DNA from: Novacetimonas maltaceti
GTDB lineage: Bacteria; Pseudomonadota; Alphaproteobacteria; Acetobacterales; Acetobacteraceae
DNA: 64,000 nucleotides
Reading direction: 5' to 3'
Assembly: GCF_002906255.1 (NCBI RefSeq)
Contig: NZ_POTC01000008.1
Location: 35,478-99,477 of the forward strand
In this document: positions 56,576-64,000 of the stretch, one piece after another
Position numbering within the stretch: the first letter of the stretch is position 1
How the letters are laid out: every line of letters begins with the position of its first letter
Notes under the pieces: model-generated
Told to the model about the DNA's origin: nothing
Database searches by the model: none
What the model saw: only the letters and a program-made list of their open reading frames with translations
Program-made: the position numbers and the translations under genes

Positions 56576-57418
56576 TCAGACCTGTCCCGTGGCCGCCTGG
56601 GTCGCCACATGGGTGCGCAGGTCCTGCGCGGTCCGCCGCACCTCCGGCCCGTATTCGCGCTCCAGCCGGCGGATGGTGAAATGGGCCTGCGCCACGGCCC
56701 GGTAATGCGCGAGGAAGGCGGAATTGAGCGACGCGCCACACAGCGCCCCGGCCACCGGCATCATCTGCACCGCCAGCTTGCGCGACAGACCCAGCCCGTA
56801 ATGGGTGGCGACCTCGCTGATCAGCATCACGACCGGGCGGCCACGCAGCATCGCCCGGGCGGAGAAATATCCCAGTTCGCTTTCCTGGTCGCGCGCGGCG
56901 AACGGGAAGGCCCGCAGCGCGAACACCTCCAGGCAGGCCGTGCGCGATTCCTGCGTGGACAGGTCCTCGCCCTGTTCGCGGGCGATGCGCGCGATCTCGC
57001 GCATGATGGTCATGGTGGTGAAGCCGACATCGGCCACCAGGCCCGGCAGGCCGGTAAAGCCCCCCACGGCCCCGGATACCGCGACCGCCGTGCGGACCGC
57101 CGGGTCACGCCACTGCGACAGGACGCCGGGTTCGGCGCGCACGTCCTCGGTCGGGCTCATGCCCAGCACCGCCACGTCAAAGGCGCGGGTGATCGCCCCT
57201 TCCGCCATGGACTGGAGCTTCGCCTGGAAAGCGGGCGCCATGCCGAGGCTGCGCACGCCAAGCCGCGCCGCCTGCCCCACCGCGCCGCCCATCAGGTCCG
57301 CAAGGCGGACGATCACGCCACGCCCGCTCTCCACCCGCTCAAGCGCCTGCTGGAGTTCGGTCATCGACGTGCTGTCCAATGCCATCGGCGCCAACTCGCT
57401 CCCGGTACCTGTACTCAT
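56576..57418 (-). CDS. EcsC family protein
   Basis: This 280-residue protein is rich in alanine, glycine and hydrophobic helices. It has the EcsC-like order: an N-terminal helical part, a glycine-rich GAVGGFTGLPGLVADVGFTT, and the C-terminal MPVAGALCGASLNSAFLAHY followed by HFTIRRLEREYGPEVRR. EcsC proteins are membrane-associated and their biochemical role is unknown. It is convergent with the small membrane ORF. The 282-base gap behind its start contains the hairpins at 57589-57672. Confidence 0.8.
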   Translation of the reverse strand: MSTGTGSELAPMALDSTSMTELQQALERVESGRGVIVRLADLMGGAVGQAARLGVRSLGMAPAFQAKLQSMAEGAITRAFDVAVLGMSPTEDVRAEPGVLSQWRDPAVRTAVAVSGAVGGFTGLPGLVADVGFTTMTIMREIARIAREQGEDLSTQESRTACLEVFALRAFPFAARDQESELGYFSARAMLRGRPVVMLISEVATHYGLGLSRKLAVQMMPVAGALCGASLNSAFLAHYRAVAQAHFTIRRLEREYGPEVRRTAQDLRTHVATQAATGQV

Positions 57419-57588
57419 TGCAATGCCCTCTTGCCTGATGGTGCCTTGTGGTCCCGCCGCCCGTGCCTGCCTGCCGGCCGCCCCGCCGCCGCCCTAGCGG
57501 CCCATCGGGGTGCCGACGGCCGCACGCGCGCGGACCGGTCTGGTGGTTTTGAACATCATAGCATGCCTTTGGCAATTCGCCTGCCGCC

Positions 57589-57672
57589 GGGCGGCCCCGC
57601 GTAAAAAGCCGGGCCGCCCGTGCGGGCCCGTCCGCCCCGACAACGCGCACGGGCGGGGAATCGTACCCGCCC
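57589..57672. other. Chain of three mutually exclusive GC-rich hairpins
   Basis: Stem A pairs 57589-57597 (GGGCGGCCC) with 57611-57619. Stem B pairs 57614-57624 (CCGCCCGTGCG) with 57646-57656. Stem C pairs 57651-57657 (GGGCGGG) with 57666-57672. A and B share bases, and B and C share bases, so forming B excludes both others. The array lies 30-110 bases past the EVE gene stop, between two minus-strand genes. Confidence 0.6.
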
Positions 57673-57700
57673 GCGTTTCACGCGCGATGCGGCGTGGCGT

Positions 57701-58114
57701 TCATCCCGCCCATTCCCCCATCCGGCACAGGTGGGTCCAGTGCGCGTCAGACACCGGCACGACCGACAGGCGCGACTGCCGCACCAGCGCAAGGTCCGCC
57801 AGCGTGGAATCGGCCTTGATCTGCGCCAGGGTGACGGGGCGGGGCATCGGCCCCACCGCGCGCACATCGACACAGACCCACCGCCCCTGCGGGTCCGTCG
57901 GGTCGGGATAGGCCGCGCGCACGATTTCCACCACGCCCACGATCTCCCGCCCGACATTGGAGTGGTAGAAGAATGCCAGGTCCCCCACCGCCATCGCCAT
58001 CAGGTTTTTCTTCGCCTGGTGGTTGCGCACGCCCGTCCAGGGTTCGACGTCATTGGCGACCTGTTCATCCCACGAAAACGCATCGGGTTCGGATTTTACC
58101 AGCCAGTAGGCCAT
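57701..58114 (-). CDS. EVE domain-containing protein
   Basis: This 137-residue PUA-like EVE domain protein starts at the ATG at 58114 (MAYWLVKSEPDAFSWDEQ). The conserved WTGVRNHQAKKNLMAMAVGD and FFYHSN...IVGVVEIV form the pocket that in relatives binds modified bases in DNA or RNA. The upstream frame is open but unlike the family. It lies seven bases after a YciI gene, an arrangement seen in other alphaproteobacteria. Confidence 0.93.
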   Translation of the reverse strand: MAYWLVKSEPDAFSWDEQVANDVEPWTGVRNHQAKKNLMAMAVGDLAFFYHSNVGREIVGVVEIVRAAYPDPTDPQGRWVCVDVRAVGPMPRPVTLAQIKADSTLADLALVRQSRLSVVPVSDAHWTHLCRMGEWAG

Positions 58115-58121
58115 GCCCGTT

Positions 58122-58415
58122 TCATTCCACCCGCGCGCCATCACGAAAAACTGAACGGAACGGGCGGATGACCACGCTCTCGAACAGGTCGGCCTTGGCA
58201 TACGGGTCGCCCGCGGCGAACCCTTCGGCGGCGGCGCGGTCGGCCACGTCAATCAGCAGAAGACTGCCGCACGGACGGTTGTCCGCGTCCAGAATTGGCC
58301 CCCCCTGCACCAGCCGTTCGCGATAGGTTTCGAGGTAGGCCAGATGCCGCGTGCGCGTGGCCTGGCGGGTTTCATGGGATCCGGGTTTGTCAGTACAAAT
58401 AATCGCGAACAGCAT
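58122..58415 (-). CDS. YciI family protein
   Basis: This 97-residue protein starts at MLFAIICTDKPGSHETRQAT with an excellent AGAGGAG site. It has the ferredoxin-like YciI fold with the histidine and aspartate positions (RHLAYLETY; GDPYAKADLF). Its role is unknown, and relatives include putative hydrolase or dehydrochlorinase-like proteins. It is the first gene of a two-gene operon with the EVE gene and diverges from ccmC. Confidence 0.92.
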   Translation of the reverse strand: MLFAIICTDKPGSHETRQATRTRHLAYLETYRERLVQGGPILDADNRPCGSLLLIDVADRAAAEGFAAGDPYAKADLFESVVIRPFRSVFRDGARVE

Positions 58416-58465
58416 GTTTTTCTCCTCTTTGCACGGCCCCGCGCCTTGTCTGGACAGGACTGGCC

Positions 58466-58481
58466 GTGTCTTTTTTGACAC
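58466..58481. promoter_or_regulatory. Palindrome in the yciI-ccmC divergent region
   Basis: GTGTC-TTTTTT-GACAC is a perfect 5+5 inverted repeat in the 178-base divergent gap, about 50 bases ahead of the YciI start. It overlaps a TTGACA that could be a -35 facing ccmC, though no good -10 follows. It may be an operator. Confidence 0.3.
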
Positions 58482-58593
58482 GATAGTGTAGAGCAGGAAA
58501 ACACAGGCACACGCACATGTGCCAAGAGACTGGTTTTTTGCGGATCCCTTTCCCTTATTGACGGGTGCCCCACGGCACGGATGGACTTAAACC

Positions 58594-59382
58594 TTGAACG
58601 CGACGCAGAGCCTTACCGCACGGACAGGCAACCTCTTTCATCGCTATGCCAACCCCGGCCGCTTCCTGCGGCTTGGCGCACGCCTGCAGCCATGGCTGAC
58701 CTGGCCCGCCCTCGTGCTGTCCATCACCGGACTGGTGTGGGGGCTGTTCCTCTCTCCCGCCGACTGGCAGCAGGGGGACAGCGTGCGGATCATGTATGTC
58801 CATGTGCCTACCGCATGGCTGGCATCGTCGGGATATATGGCCCTTGCGGTCTGCTCGCTCCTCTCGCTTGTCTGGCGCCATCCGCTGGCGGACCTCGCCG
58901 CCGTGGAAATCGGCCCGGTGGGCGCGGCCATCACCGCCGTATGCCTTGCGACCGGCTCCCTGTGGGGCAAGCCCATGTGGGGGACGTGGTGGGTGTGGGA
59001 CGCGCGGCTGACATCGGTGCTGGTCCTGTTCTTCCTCTATCTGGGCCATATTGCCATGATTCGCGCGTTTGACGAACCACAACGTGGTTACCGCGCCGCC
59101 GCGATCCTGGGGCTGGCGGGCGCAATCGACCTGCCAATCATCAAATTCAGCGTGCAGTGGTGGAACACCCTGCACCAGCCCGACAGCATCACCGTGACGG
59201 GCGCGCCGACCATGTCCACCTCCATGCTGTGGCCGCTTGCGGTCGTGACGCTGGGCTTCACGCTGGGGTTCGGGGCCATCGTGCTTGCACGCCTGCGCGC
59301 CGCCGTCATGGAAAGCCGCATCCGCACCGCCCTGGCCGCGAACCGGGGCCGACAGGACACCTCCACCGGTAACGCCTCATGA
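58594..59382 (+). CDS. ccmC: Heme exporter/handling protein CcmC
   Basis: This inner-membrane protein presents heme to CcmE on the periplasmic face. Its 262 residues have six membrane segments and the tryptophan-rich WWD motif GTWWVWDARLTSVLVL with flanking histidines (MYVHVPTAW; KFSVQWWNTLH). No ATG is available: an in-frame TAA two codons upstream leaves TTG at 58594 as the start, behind GGATGG. First gene of ccmCDEFGHI. Confidence 0.95.
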   Translation: MNATQSLTARTGNLFHRYANPGRFLRLGARLQPWLTWPALVLSITGLVWGLFLSPADWQQGDSVRIMYVHVPTAWLASSGYMALAVCSLLSLVWRHPLADLAAVEIGPVGAAITAVCLATGSLWGKPMWGTWWVWDARLTSVLVLFFLYLGHIAMIRAFDEPQRGYRAAAILGLAGAIDLPIIKFSVQWWNTLHQPDSITVTGAPTMSTSMLWPLAVVTLGFTLGFGAIVLARLRAAVMESRIRTALAANRGRQDTSTGNAS

Positions 59383-59540
59383 CCCATCTTCCCTATATCA
59401 TTGCCGCCTACGGCCTGACGCTTGGCGTGGCGGTCGTCCTTTCGGTCAATGCCGCGCTGCGTCTGCGCCGCGCGCGCGCGCGCCTTGCCACGATCGAGCG
59501 CCCCGGCCGCAACGCCCGCACGACGGGACGCCCGGCATGA
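59379..59540 (+). CDS. ccmD: Heme exporter protein CcmD
   Basis: This 53-residue single-span protein starts MTHLPYIIAAYGLTLGVAVV and has a basic cytoplasmic tail. CcmD holds CcmC and CcmE together and helps release holo-CcmE. Both ends overlap their neighbours by four bases (ATGA with ccmC and with ccmE), so translation is coupled. Confidence 0.9.
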   Translation: MTHLPYIIAAYGLTLGVAVVLSVNAALRLRRARARLATIERPGRNARTTGRPA

Positions 59541-60070
59541 CGCGCAAGACGCGCCGGCTGTGGCTGGTGATCGCATGCCTCGTCGGACTGGGTTCGGCCG
59601 CGGCGCTGACGCTCAACGCGTTTTCGTCCAACATCGTCTTCTTCATGGCGCCGTCGCAGGTGCATACGAAACCACCGCCAAAGGACCGCACCATCCGCCT
59701 TGGCGGCATGGTGGTCGCAGGCAGCGTCCGGCGGGAGAAGGTGAAGGACACGCCGGTTGCGATCTTTGACGTCACCGACGGACAGGACGCCGTGACCGTG
59801 CGGTATGAAGGCATCCTGCCGGACCTGTTCCGCGAGGGGCAGTCCGTCGTGGCGGTGGGCACGATCAATCCCGACGGCACGATGCGCGCGACCGAGGTCC
59901 TCGCCAAGCATGACGAGACCTACATGCCCAAGGAAGTGGCCGAGGAACTCAAGCGCACCGGCAAGTGGGACCCGCGTTACGGCAAGGCCCCCGACGCCGC
60001 GAGCTGGAACACCATGACCGCCAAGGACGCGCCTGCGAAGGCATCCGACCCCACGCAGCACGGAAGCTGA
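59537..60070 (+). CDS. ccmE: Cytochrome c maturation heme chaperone CcmE
   Basis: This periplasmic heme carrier is anchored by an N-terminal segment (about 8-28). The OB-fold contains RLGGMVVAGSVRRE and YEGILPDLFREGQ. The heme-attaching histidine is about 125 in LAKHDETYMPKE with tyrosine four residues on. At 177 residues it is slightly longer than in E. coli. The start overlaps ccmD by four bases. Confidence 0.96.
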   Translation: MTRKTRRLWLVIACLVGLGSAAALTLNAFSSNIVFFMAPSQVHTKPPPKDRTIRLGGMVVAGSVRREKVKDTPVAIFDVTDGQDAVTVRYEGILPDLFREGQSVVAVGTINPDGTMRATEVLAKHDETYMPKEVAEELKRTGKWDPRYGKAPDAASWNTMTAKDAPAKASDPTQHGS

Positions 60071-60078
60071 TTGCCGCC

Positions 60079-62058
60079 ATGAATCCGGAACTTGGAAACT
60101 TCGCCCTGGCGCTGGCCTGCGGGATCGCCGCCGGGCAGGCCATCCTGCCCCTGGTTGGCGCGCAACGCCGTGACCCGCGCCTGATGGCGCTGGCACCCGC
60201 GCTGGCAGTGGGACAGATGCTGTGTCTGATCACATCGTTCGCCTGCCTGATCCATGCGGCGATCACCAACGATTTCTCCGTCCAGAACGTCGCGGCCAAC
60301 AGCGCGGTAGACAAGCCGCTGCTGTACAAGATCACCGGCGTCTGGGGCAACCATGAGGGATCGGTCCTGCTGTGGGCGATGATCCTGTCGATCTGCGGCG
60401 GCGCGGTCGCGCTGTTCGGGCGCAACCTGCCTTCCGCCCTGCAGGCGCGGGTAATTGCGGTGCTCGGCGGGGTGGCGGCCGGGTTCGAACTGTTCTGCCT
60501 GCTGACCTCCAACCCGTTTGCCCGCGTCTGGCCCGCCCCGATGGACGGGCAGGGCATGAACCCGCTGCTGCAGGACCCCGGCCTCGCGTTCCATCCGCCC
60601 ATCCTCTACACCGGCTATGTCGGCTTTGCCGTGCCGTTCGCCTTCGCCATCGCCGCCCTGATCGAGGGACGGGTCGATGCCGCGTGGGGGCGCTGGGTGC
60701 GGCCGTGGGCGGTCGCGGCATGGTGCTTCCTGACCTGCGGCATCGCGCTGGGGTCGTGGTGGTCGTACTACGTGCTGGGCTGGGGCGGGTACTGGTTCTG
60801 GGACCCGGTGGAAAATGCCTCGCTCATCCCGTGGCTGACGGGCACGGCGCTGGTACATTCGGCCATTGTCGTCGAAAAGCGCGAAGGACTGAAGATCTGG
60901 ACGGTCCTGCTGGCGATCGGCACGTTCTCCTTCTCCCTGTCGGGCACGTTCCTCGTGCGGTCGGGCATCCTCAATTCCGTGCATGCGTTCGCCAATGACC
61001 CGGCGCGCGGCATCTTTATCCTCGGGCTGCTGGCGCTGGTCATCGGGGGATCGCTCCTGCTGTTCGCCATGCGCGCGCCGCAACTGACGACGGGCGGCCT
61101 GTTCGCCCCCGTCTCGCGCGAGGGGCTGCTGGTGCTCAACAACATCCTGCTGTGCTCGATCTGCGCCGTGGTGCTGACGGGGACGATGTATCCGCCCTTC
61201 ATGTCGCTGCTGTTCGGCAAGACGATTTCAGTGGGCAAGCCGTTCTTTGACGCGACCACCATTCCGCTGGCGATCCCGCTGATGGCATTCATGGGCTTTG
61301 GCCCGATGATGCCGTGGAAGCGCGCGCATATGTGGCCGGTCCTGCGCCGCCTGTGGTGGGCGGCGGCGATGTCGCTGGTGGCACTGGTGATTGCCGTGGT
61401 GCGCATGCGCGACATCCTGCCGATCCTTGCCACCGGCATGGCGGTCTGGGTGATCGCCAGCAGCGCCACCGACATCGTCGAACGCCTGCGCCTGTTCCGC
61501 CAGCCGCTGTCCGCCAGCCTGCAGCGCGCGCGCAGCCTGCCGCGCGCGGTGTTCGGCGCGGCACTGGCGCATGCGGGCGTCGGCGTGACGGTCCTTGGCC
61601 TTGCCGGCATGTCGCAGGCCAGCCACCGCATTGTCGAGGTGCATATCGGCCAGACCGAGATGCTGGCCGGTGACGCATGGACCCTGACGGACGTGCGCAA
61701 CGCCAGGGGGCCGAACTATGACGCCATGATCGCCACGATCGAGGTGCGCCACAACGGCCGCCTGGTCACGACGCTGCACCCGGCGAAGCGGACCTTCGCC
61801 AGCCAGCACCAGACCACGACCGAGGTCGCGATCCACACCAACCTGATTTCCGATACCTATGGCGTGCTGGGTGACAAGCATGGGACGGATGCCGACCCGA
61901 CCTATGTCCTGCGCCTGCATCACAATCCGCTGGCGCCGTGGATGTGGCTGGGCGGACTAATCATGGCCATTGGCGGCGCACTGTCGCTGTCGGACCGGCG
62001 GGTGCGCGTGGGCGCGCCGCGCCGGGCGCACGCGGCAAACATGGTGACACCGGCATGA
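60079..62058 (+). CDS. ccmF: Cytochrome c heme lyase subunit CcmF
   Basis: This large membrane subunit (659 residues) of the heme-ligation complex has the WWD domain GWGGYWFWDPVENASLIPW and further conserved histidines (KITGVWGNHEGSVLLW; LVHSAIVVEK). It carries the C-terminal periplasmic domain with EVAIHTNLISDTYGVLG. The ATG at 60079 lies eight bases after ccmE. The stop overlaps ccmG by four bases. Confidence 0.97.
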   Translation: MNPELGNFALALACGIAAGQAILPLVGAQRRDPRLMALAPALAVGQMLCLITSFACLIHAAITNDFSVQNVAANSAVDKPLLYKITGVWGNHEGSVLLWAMILSICGGAVALFGRNLPSALQARVIAVLGGVAAGFELFCLLTSNPFARVWPAPMDGQGMNPLLQDPGLAFHPPILYTGYVGFAVPFAFAIAALIEGRVDAAWGRWVRPWAVAAWCFLTCGIALGSWWSYYVLGWGGYWFWDPVENASLIPWLTGTALVHSAIVVEKREGLKIWTVLLAIGTFSFSLSGTFLVRSGILNSVHAFANDPARGIFILGLLALVIGGSLLLFAMRAPQLTTGGLFAPVSREGLLVLNNILLCSICAVVLTGTMYPPFMSLLFGKTISVGKPFFDATTIPLAIPLMAFMGFGPMMPWKRAHMWPVLRRLWWAAAMSLVALVIAVVRMRDILPILATGMAVWVIASSATDIVERLRLFRQPLSASLQRARSLPRAVFGAALAHAGVGVTVLGLAGMSQASHRIVEVHIGQTEMLAGDAWTLTDVRNARGPNYDAMIATIEVRHNGRLVTTLHPAKRTFASQHQTTTEVAIHTNLISDTYGVLGDKHGTDADPTYVLRLHHNPLAPWMWLGGLIMAIGGALSLSDRRVRVGAPRRAHAANMVTPA

Positions 62059-62633
62059 ACGACAACACCTCCCCCCCTTCCCCCACGCGGCGGCGACTGC
62101 TGATGGCGACTCCCCTTGTCCTTGCCGGGGCGACGGGGGTTGCCTTCTGGCGGATGCTGTCGGGCATGTCGCACGGCTCCTTCGATCCGCATGACATCCA
62201 TGCGCCTGTGCTGGACAAGCCGGTGCCGGATTTCACCCTGCCGGACCAGCCCCCGTCGCAGGGATTTGGCGCCGCCGACCTCCGGGCACTGAAAACGCCG
62301 GTGCTGGTCAATTACTTCGCGTCATGGTGCATCCCGTGTGTCGCGGAAATGCCGACGCTGAACGCGCTGAAGACGCAGGTGCCGATCTGGGGCATCGCAT
62401 ACAAGGACAGGCCCGAACATGCCCTGGGCTTCGTACAGCGCGCGGGCAATCCCTATGCCCGCATCGCGGCCGACCATGACGGGCTGGCGGCGATCGACTG
62501 GGGCGTGTCGGGCGTGCCGGAAACCTTCCTGATCGGGCCGGGGGGCATCATCCGCTGGCATACCGCCGCCCCGATTACCGAGGACCTGATCCGCACGACC
62601 ATCCTGCCCCTGGTGGACCGCCTGAAACAATGA
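62055..62633 (+). CDS. ccmG: Thiol:disulfide interchange protein CcmG/DsbE
   Basis: This membrane-anchored periplasmic thioredoxin-like protein (192 residues) keeps apocytochrome cysteines reduced. The active site is ASWCIPCVAEMP (Cys92 and Cys95), with the cis-proline in GVSGVPETFLIGP. An N-terminal RRR and hydrophobic segment form the anchor. It overlaps ccmF and ccmH by four bases each. Confidence 0.96.
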   Translation: MNDNTSPPSPTRRRLLMATPLVLAGATGVAFWRMLSGMSHGSFDPHDIHAPVLDKPVPDFTLPDQPPSQGFGAADLRALKTPVLVNYFASWCIPCVAEMPTLNALKTQVPIWGIAYKDRPEHALGFVQRAGNPYARIAADHDGLAAIDWGVSGVPETFLIGPGGIIRWHTAAPITEDLIRTTILPLVDRLKQ

Positions 62634-63106
62634 CCGTCCGTATCCTGCGACGCGCGCTGATTGCGCTGACCCTGTGCCTTGCGCTGCTGCCGCTGGTGGC
62701 CGGTGCGGTGGATGACCCGTCCGAAATGCTGCCCGATCCCGCGCAGGAACAGCGCGCCGAGGCCATTGGCGCGCAACTGCGCTGCCTTGTCTGCCAGAAC
62801 GAATCGATCGAGGACAGCAGCGCCGACCTTGCGCGTGACCTGCGCCATGTGGTGCGCGAACATGTGGCCAAGGGCGAAAGCAACAAACAGGTCATGGACT
62901 GGATGGTTGAACGATATGGCAACTTCATCCGCCTGCGCCCGCCGCTGACCACCGGCACGCTGCTTTTGTGGCTGATGCCGGTGCTGGCGCTGCTGGTGGG
63001 TGTGGCAGTCGCGCTGCGTGCCTTCCGCCGCCCCAGGACATCCTCCCCCCCGCCCCTGACCGACGCCGAGCGCGCGCGGTTGGCCGACCTGACCCGACCG
63101 CGCTGA
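62630..63106 (+). CDS. ccmH: Cytochrome c maturation protein CcmH
   Basis: This 158-residue subunit has a signal peptide, the redox motif LRCLVCQNESIEDS (Cys52 and Cys55), a three-helix periplasmic domain and one C-terminal membrane segment. It takes part in handling apocytochrome thiols with CcmG. It is the short form; the TPR part is encoded separately as ccmI seven bases downstream. Confidence 0.95.
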   Translation: MTVRILRRALIALTLCLALLPLVAGAVDDPSEMLPDPAQEQRAEAIGAQLRCLVCQNESIEDSSADLARDLRHVVREHVAKGESNKQVMDWMVERYGNFIRLRPPLTTGTLLLWLMPVLALLVGVAVALRAFRRPRTSSPPPLTDAERARLADLTRPR

Positions 63107-63113
63107 GAAAATC

Positions 63114-63836
63114 ATGATCTGGATTGGTATCTTCCTGCTCAGCGTAATCGCGCTGCTGCCCTGCCTTATCTCGTTCCGCAGGACGACATTGCTGCGTGAT
63201 GAACGTGAAAGCGCCTTTGAACTGCATCAGGCGCAGATGGTCGAACTTGACCGTGACCTTGCCGAAGGGCTGATCGCGCCCACCGAACATGACAGCGCGC
63301 GGCTGGAGATCCAGCGCCGTCTGCTGGGTTCGGACAACATGGCGGTGCCCGCCCCGCGCCGGGGCGCATCCACGCTGGCGATTTCGGCCGCGCTGCTTGC
63401 GCTGCCGCTGGCGTCGGTGGGGCTGTACCTGACCTGCGGCCATCCCTCCATGCCGGCAATGCCACTGGCCCCGCGCCTTGCGGCGGCGGACAAGGCGGAC
63501 CATCGCAATGACGACCTGATCAACCGCCTGCGCGACAGCCTGCAGCACATGCCCGCCGACGATCCCAGCCGCTTCCAGGGTTATGTCCTGCTTGGGCAGG
63601 CGGAAGCGGCGCGCGACCATTACGCCGCCGCCGCGCAGGCATGGCGCGAAGCCATCGCCAGCAAGTTCGAACCCGAAGTTGCCGCCCGCGCGGCAGAGGC
63701 GCAGACCATGGCCGATGGCGGCCATATCTCCCCTGAAACGGCGGACCTCTACCGGCGCGCGCTGGACGCCGCCCCGGCGGATGCACCATGGCGCATGGCC
63801 GTCCAACAGCGCATCGCGCAGTCGGAACATCAGTAA
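63114..63836 (+). CDS. ccmI: Cytochrome c maturation protein CcmI
   Basis: This 240-residue apocytochrome chaperone has two membrane segments (about 2-20 and 88-108) with a cytoplasmic loop containing ELDRDLAEGLIAPTEHDSAR. A short periplasmic TPR-like region follows (FQGYVLLGQAEAARDHYAAA). It is shorter than many CcmI proteins, mainly in the TPR tail. It is the last ccm gene, followed by the interrupted palindromic element. Confidence 0.9.
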   Translation: MIWIGIFLLSVIALLPCLISFRRTTLLRDERESAFELHQAQMVELDRDLAEGLIAPTEHDSARLEIQRRLLGSDNMAVPAPRRGASTLAISAALLALPLASVGLYLTCGHPSMPAMPLAPRLAAADKADHRNDDLINRLRDSLQHMPADDPSRFQGYVLLGQAEAARDHYAAAAQAWREAIASKFEPEVAARAAEAQTMADGGHISPETADLYRRALDAAPADAPWRMAVQQRIAQSEHQ

Positions 63837-63849
63837 AAGCCAAATCATA

Positions 63850-63875
63850 AAAAGTTTTTGGTGAAGCTTTTTTCA
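63850..63875. repeat. Palindromic intergenic element, copy 3 (cut by an insertion sequence)
   Basis: The 26 bases are identical to 44118-44143 of copy 1 and stop abruptly at TCA, where the insertion sequence begins. In copy 1 the same point continues into the second arm of the first hairpin. The remainder is expected beyond the right edge of the window. Confidence 0.8.
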
Positions 63876-64000
63876 GGGTCTGTTGGGAATTATGGTTTTT
63901 AAAAGCGTGTGATTGTGATTCAAGGTCTGCATGGATCGCTTCGTACTGACAGACGCCCAATGGGCGAAAATGGAACCGCTGTGCCTTGGCAAGAAAACGG
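63876..64000 (+). mobile_element. Insertion sequence, left end (IS5 family, partial)
   Basis: Similarity to the palindromic element breaks at 63876. The new sequence begins GGGTCTGTTGGGAATTATGG, a plausible terminal inverted repeat, and leads after 55 bases into a transposase start. The base triplet before it, TCA, fits the TNA target of the IS1031-type IS5 subgroup. The right end lies outside the window. Confidence 0.75.
63931..64000 (+). CDS. IS5-family transposase, N-terminal fragment
   Basis: This gene begins with an ATG and 23 codons reading MDRFVLTDAQWAKMEPLCLG and runs off the right edge. The LTDAQWAKMEP start is characteristic of the DUF4096-type N-terminal domain of IS5-family transposases that are abundant in acetic acid bacteria. 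The catalytic part is not in the window. Confidence 0.85.
   Translation, partial: MDRFVLTDAQWAKMEPLCLGKKT

Noticed and set aside
58581..59072. ATG-started frame at the ccmC start
   Set aside because: It is out of frame with CcmC and lacks similarity. The CcmC frame is limited by an upstream TAA and must use TTG.

Overview
The window is a GC-rich alphaproteobacterial chromosome segment. It most likely comes from an acetic acid bacterium (Acetobacteraceae, Komagataeibacter/Gluconacetobacter type). This placement is an inference from protein style (zinc-LID adenylate kinase, zinc-free S14, RNA polymerase sequences), from a TTGAC/TAGGTT-type promoter vocabulary, from recurrent AAGTTTTTGG-type intergenic palindromes, and from an IS5-type transposase start at the right edge. 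No rRNA or tRNA gene, CRISPR array or prophage is visible.

Layout. Positions 1-2900 hold a partial unknown gene and a three-gene ABC importer (binding protein, permease, ATPase) of the sulfonate/nitrate/taurine class, all on the minus strand. Positions 3000-31290 are one continuous minus-strand block carrying the transcription and translation core. In transcription order this is rplK-rplA-rplJ-rplL-rpoB-rpoC, then rpsL-rpsG-tuf, the S10 genes, the spc genes, secY-adk, and rpsM-rpsK-rpoA-rplQ, closed by an intrinsic terminator. Promoter-like sites are visible before rplK, rpsL, secY and rpsM. Two expected neighbours are missing: fusA between rpsG and tuf, and nusG/secE upstream of rplK.

Positions 31390-39850 (minus) encode a response regulator, a histidine kinase, a 39-codon leader ORF, an RND pump, its adaptor and its outer-membrane factor, apparently one sensor-plus-efflux unit. 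The rplK promoter overlaps the end of the last efflux gene. Positions 39900-44115 carry rmuC (minus) and a pair of organic-acid transporters (plus). Positions 44237-45412 encode a D-amino-acid-oxidase-like lipoprotein whose domain order looks circularly permuted. A giant AsmA/YhdP-like protein and divergent glnE follow. Positions 52190-58415 are a housekeeping mixture: peroxiredoxin, small exported proteins (two of them tandem paralogues), aat, a 2-hydroxyacid dehydrogenase, an EcsC-family protein, and EVE and YciI proteins.

Positions 58594-63836 (plus) are a tightly coupled cytochrome c maturation operon, ccmCDEFGHI, without ccmA and ccmB. The right edge is an insertion sequence that has landed inside a copy of the recurrent palindromic element.

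The best leads for something undescribed are the permuted oxidase, the three-stem palindromic element with its IS insertion, the coupled leader ORF in front of the RND pump, and the overlapping terminator/promoter between rplO and secY.
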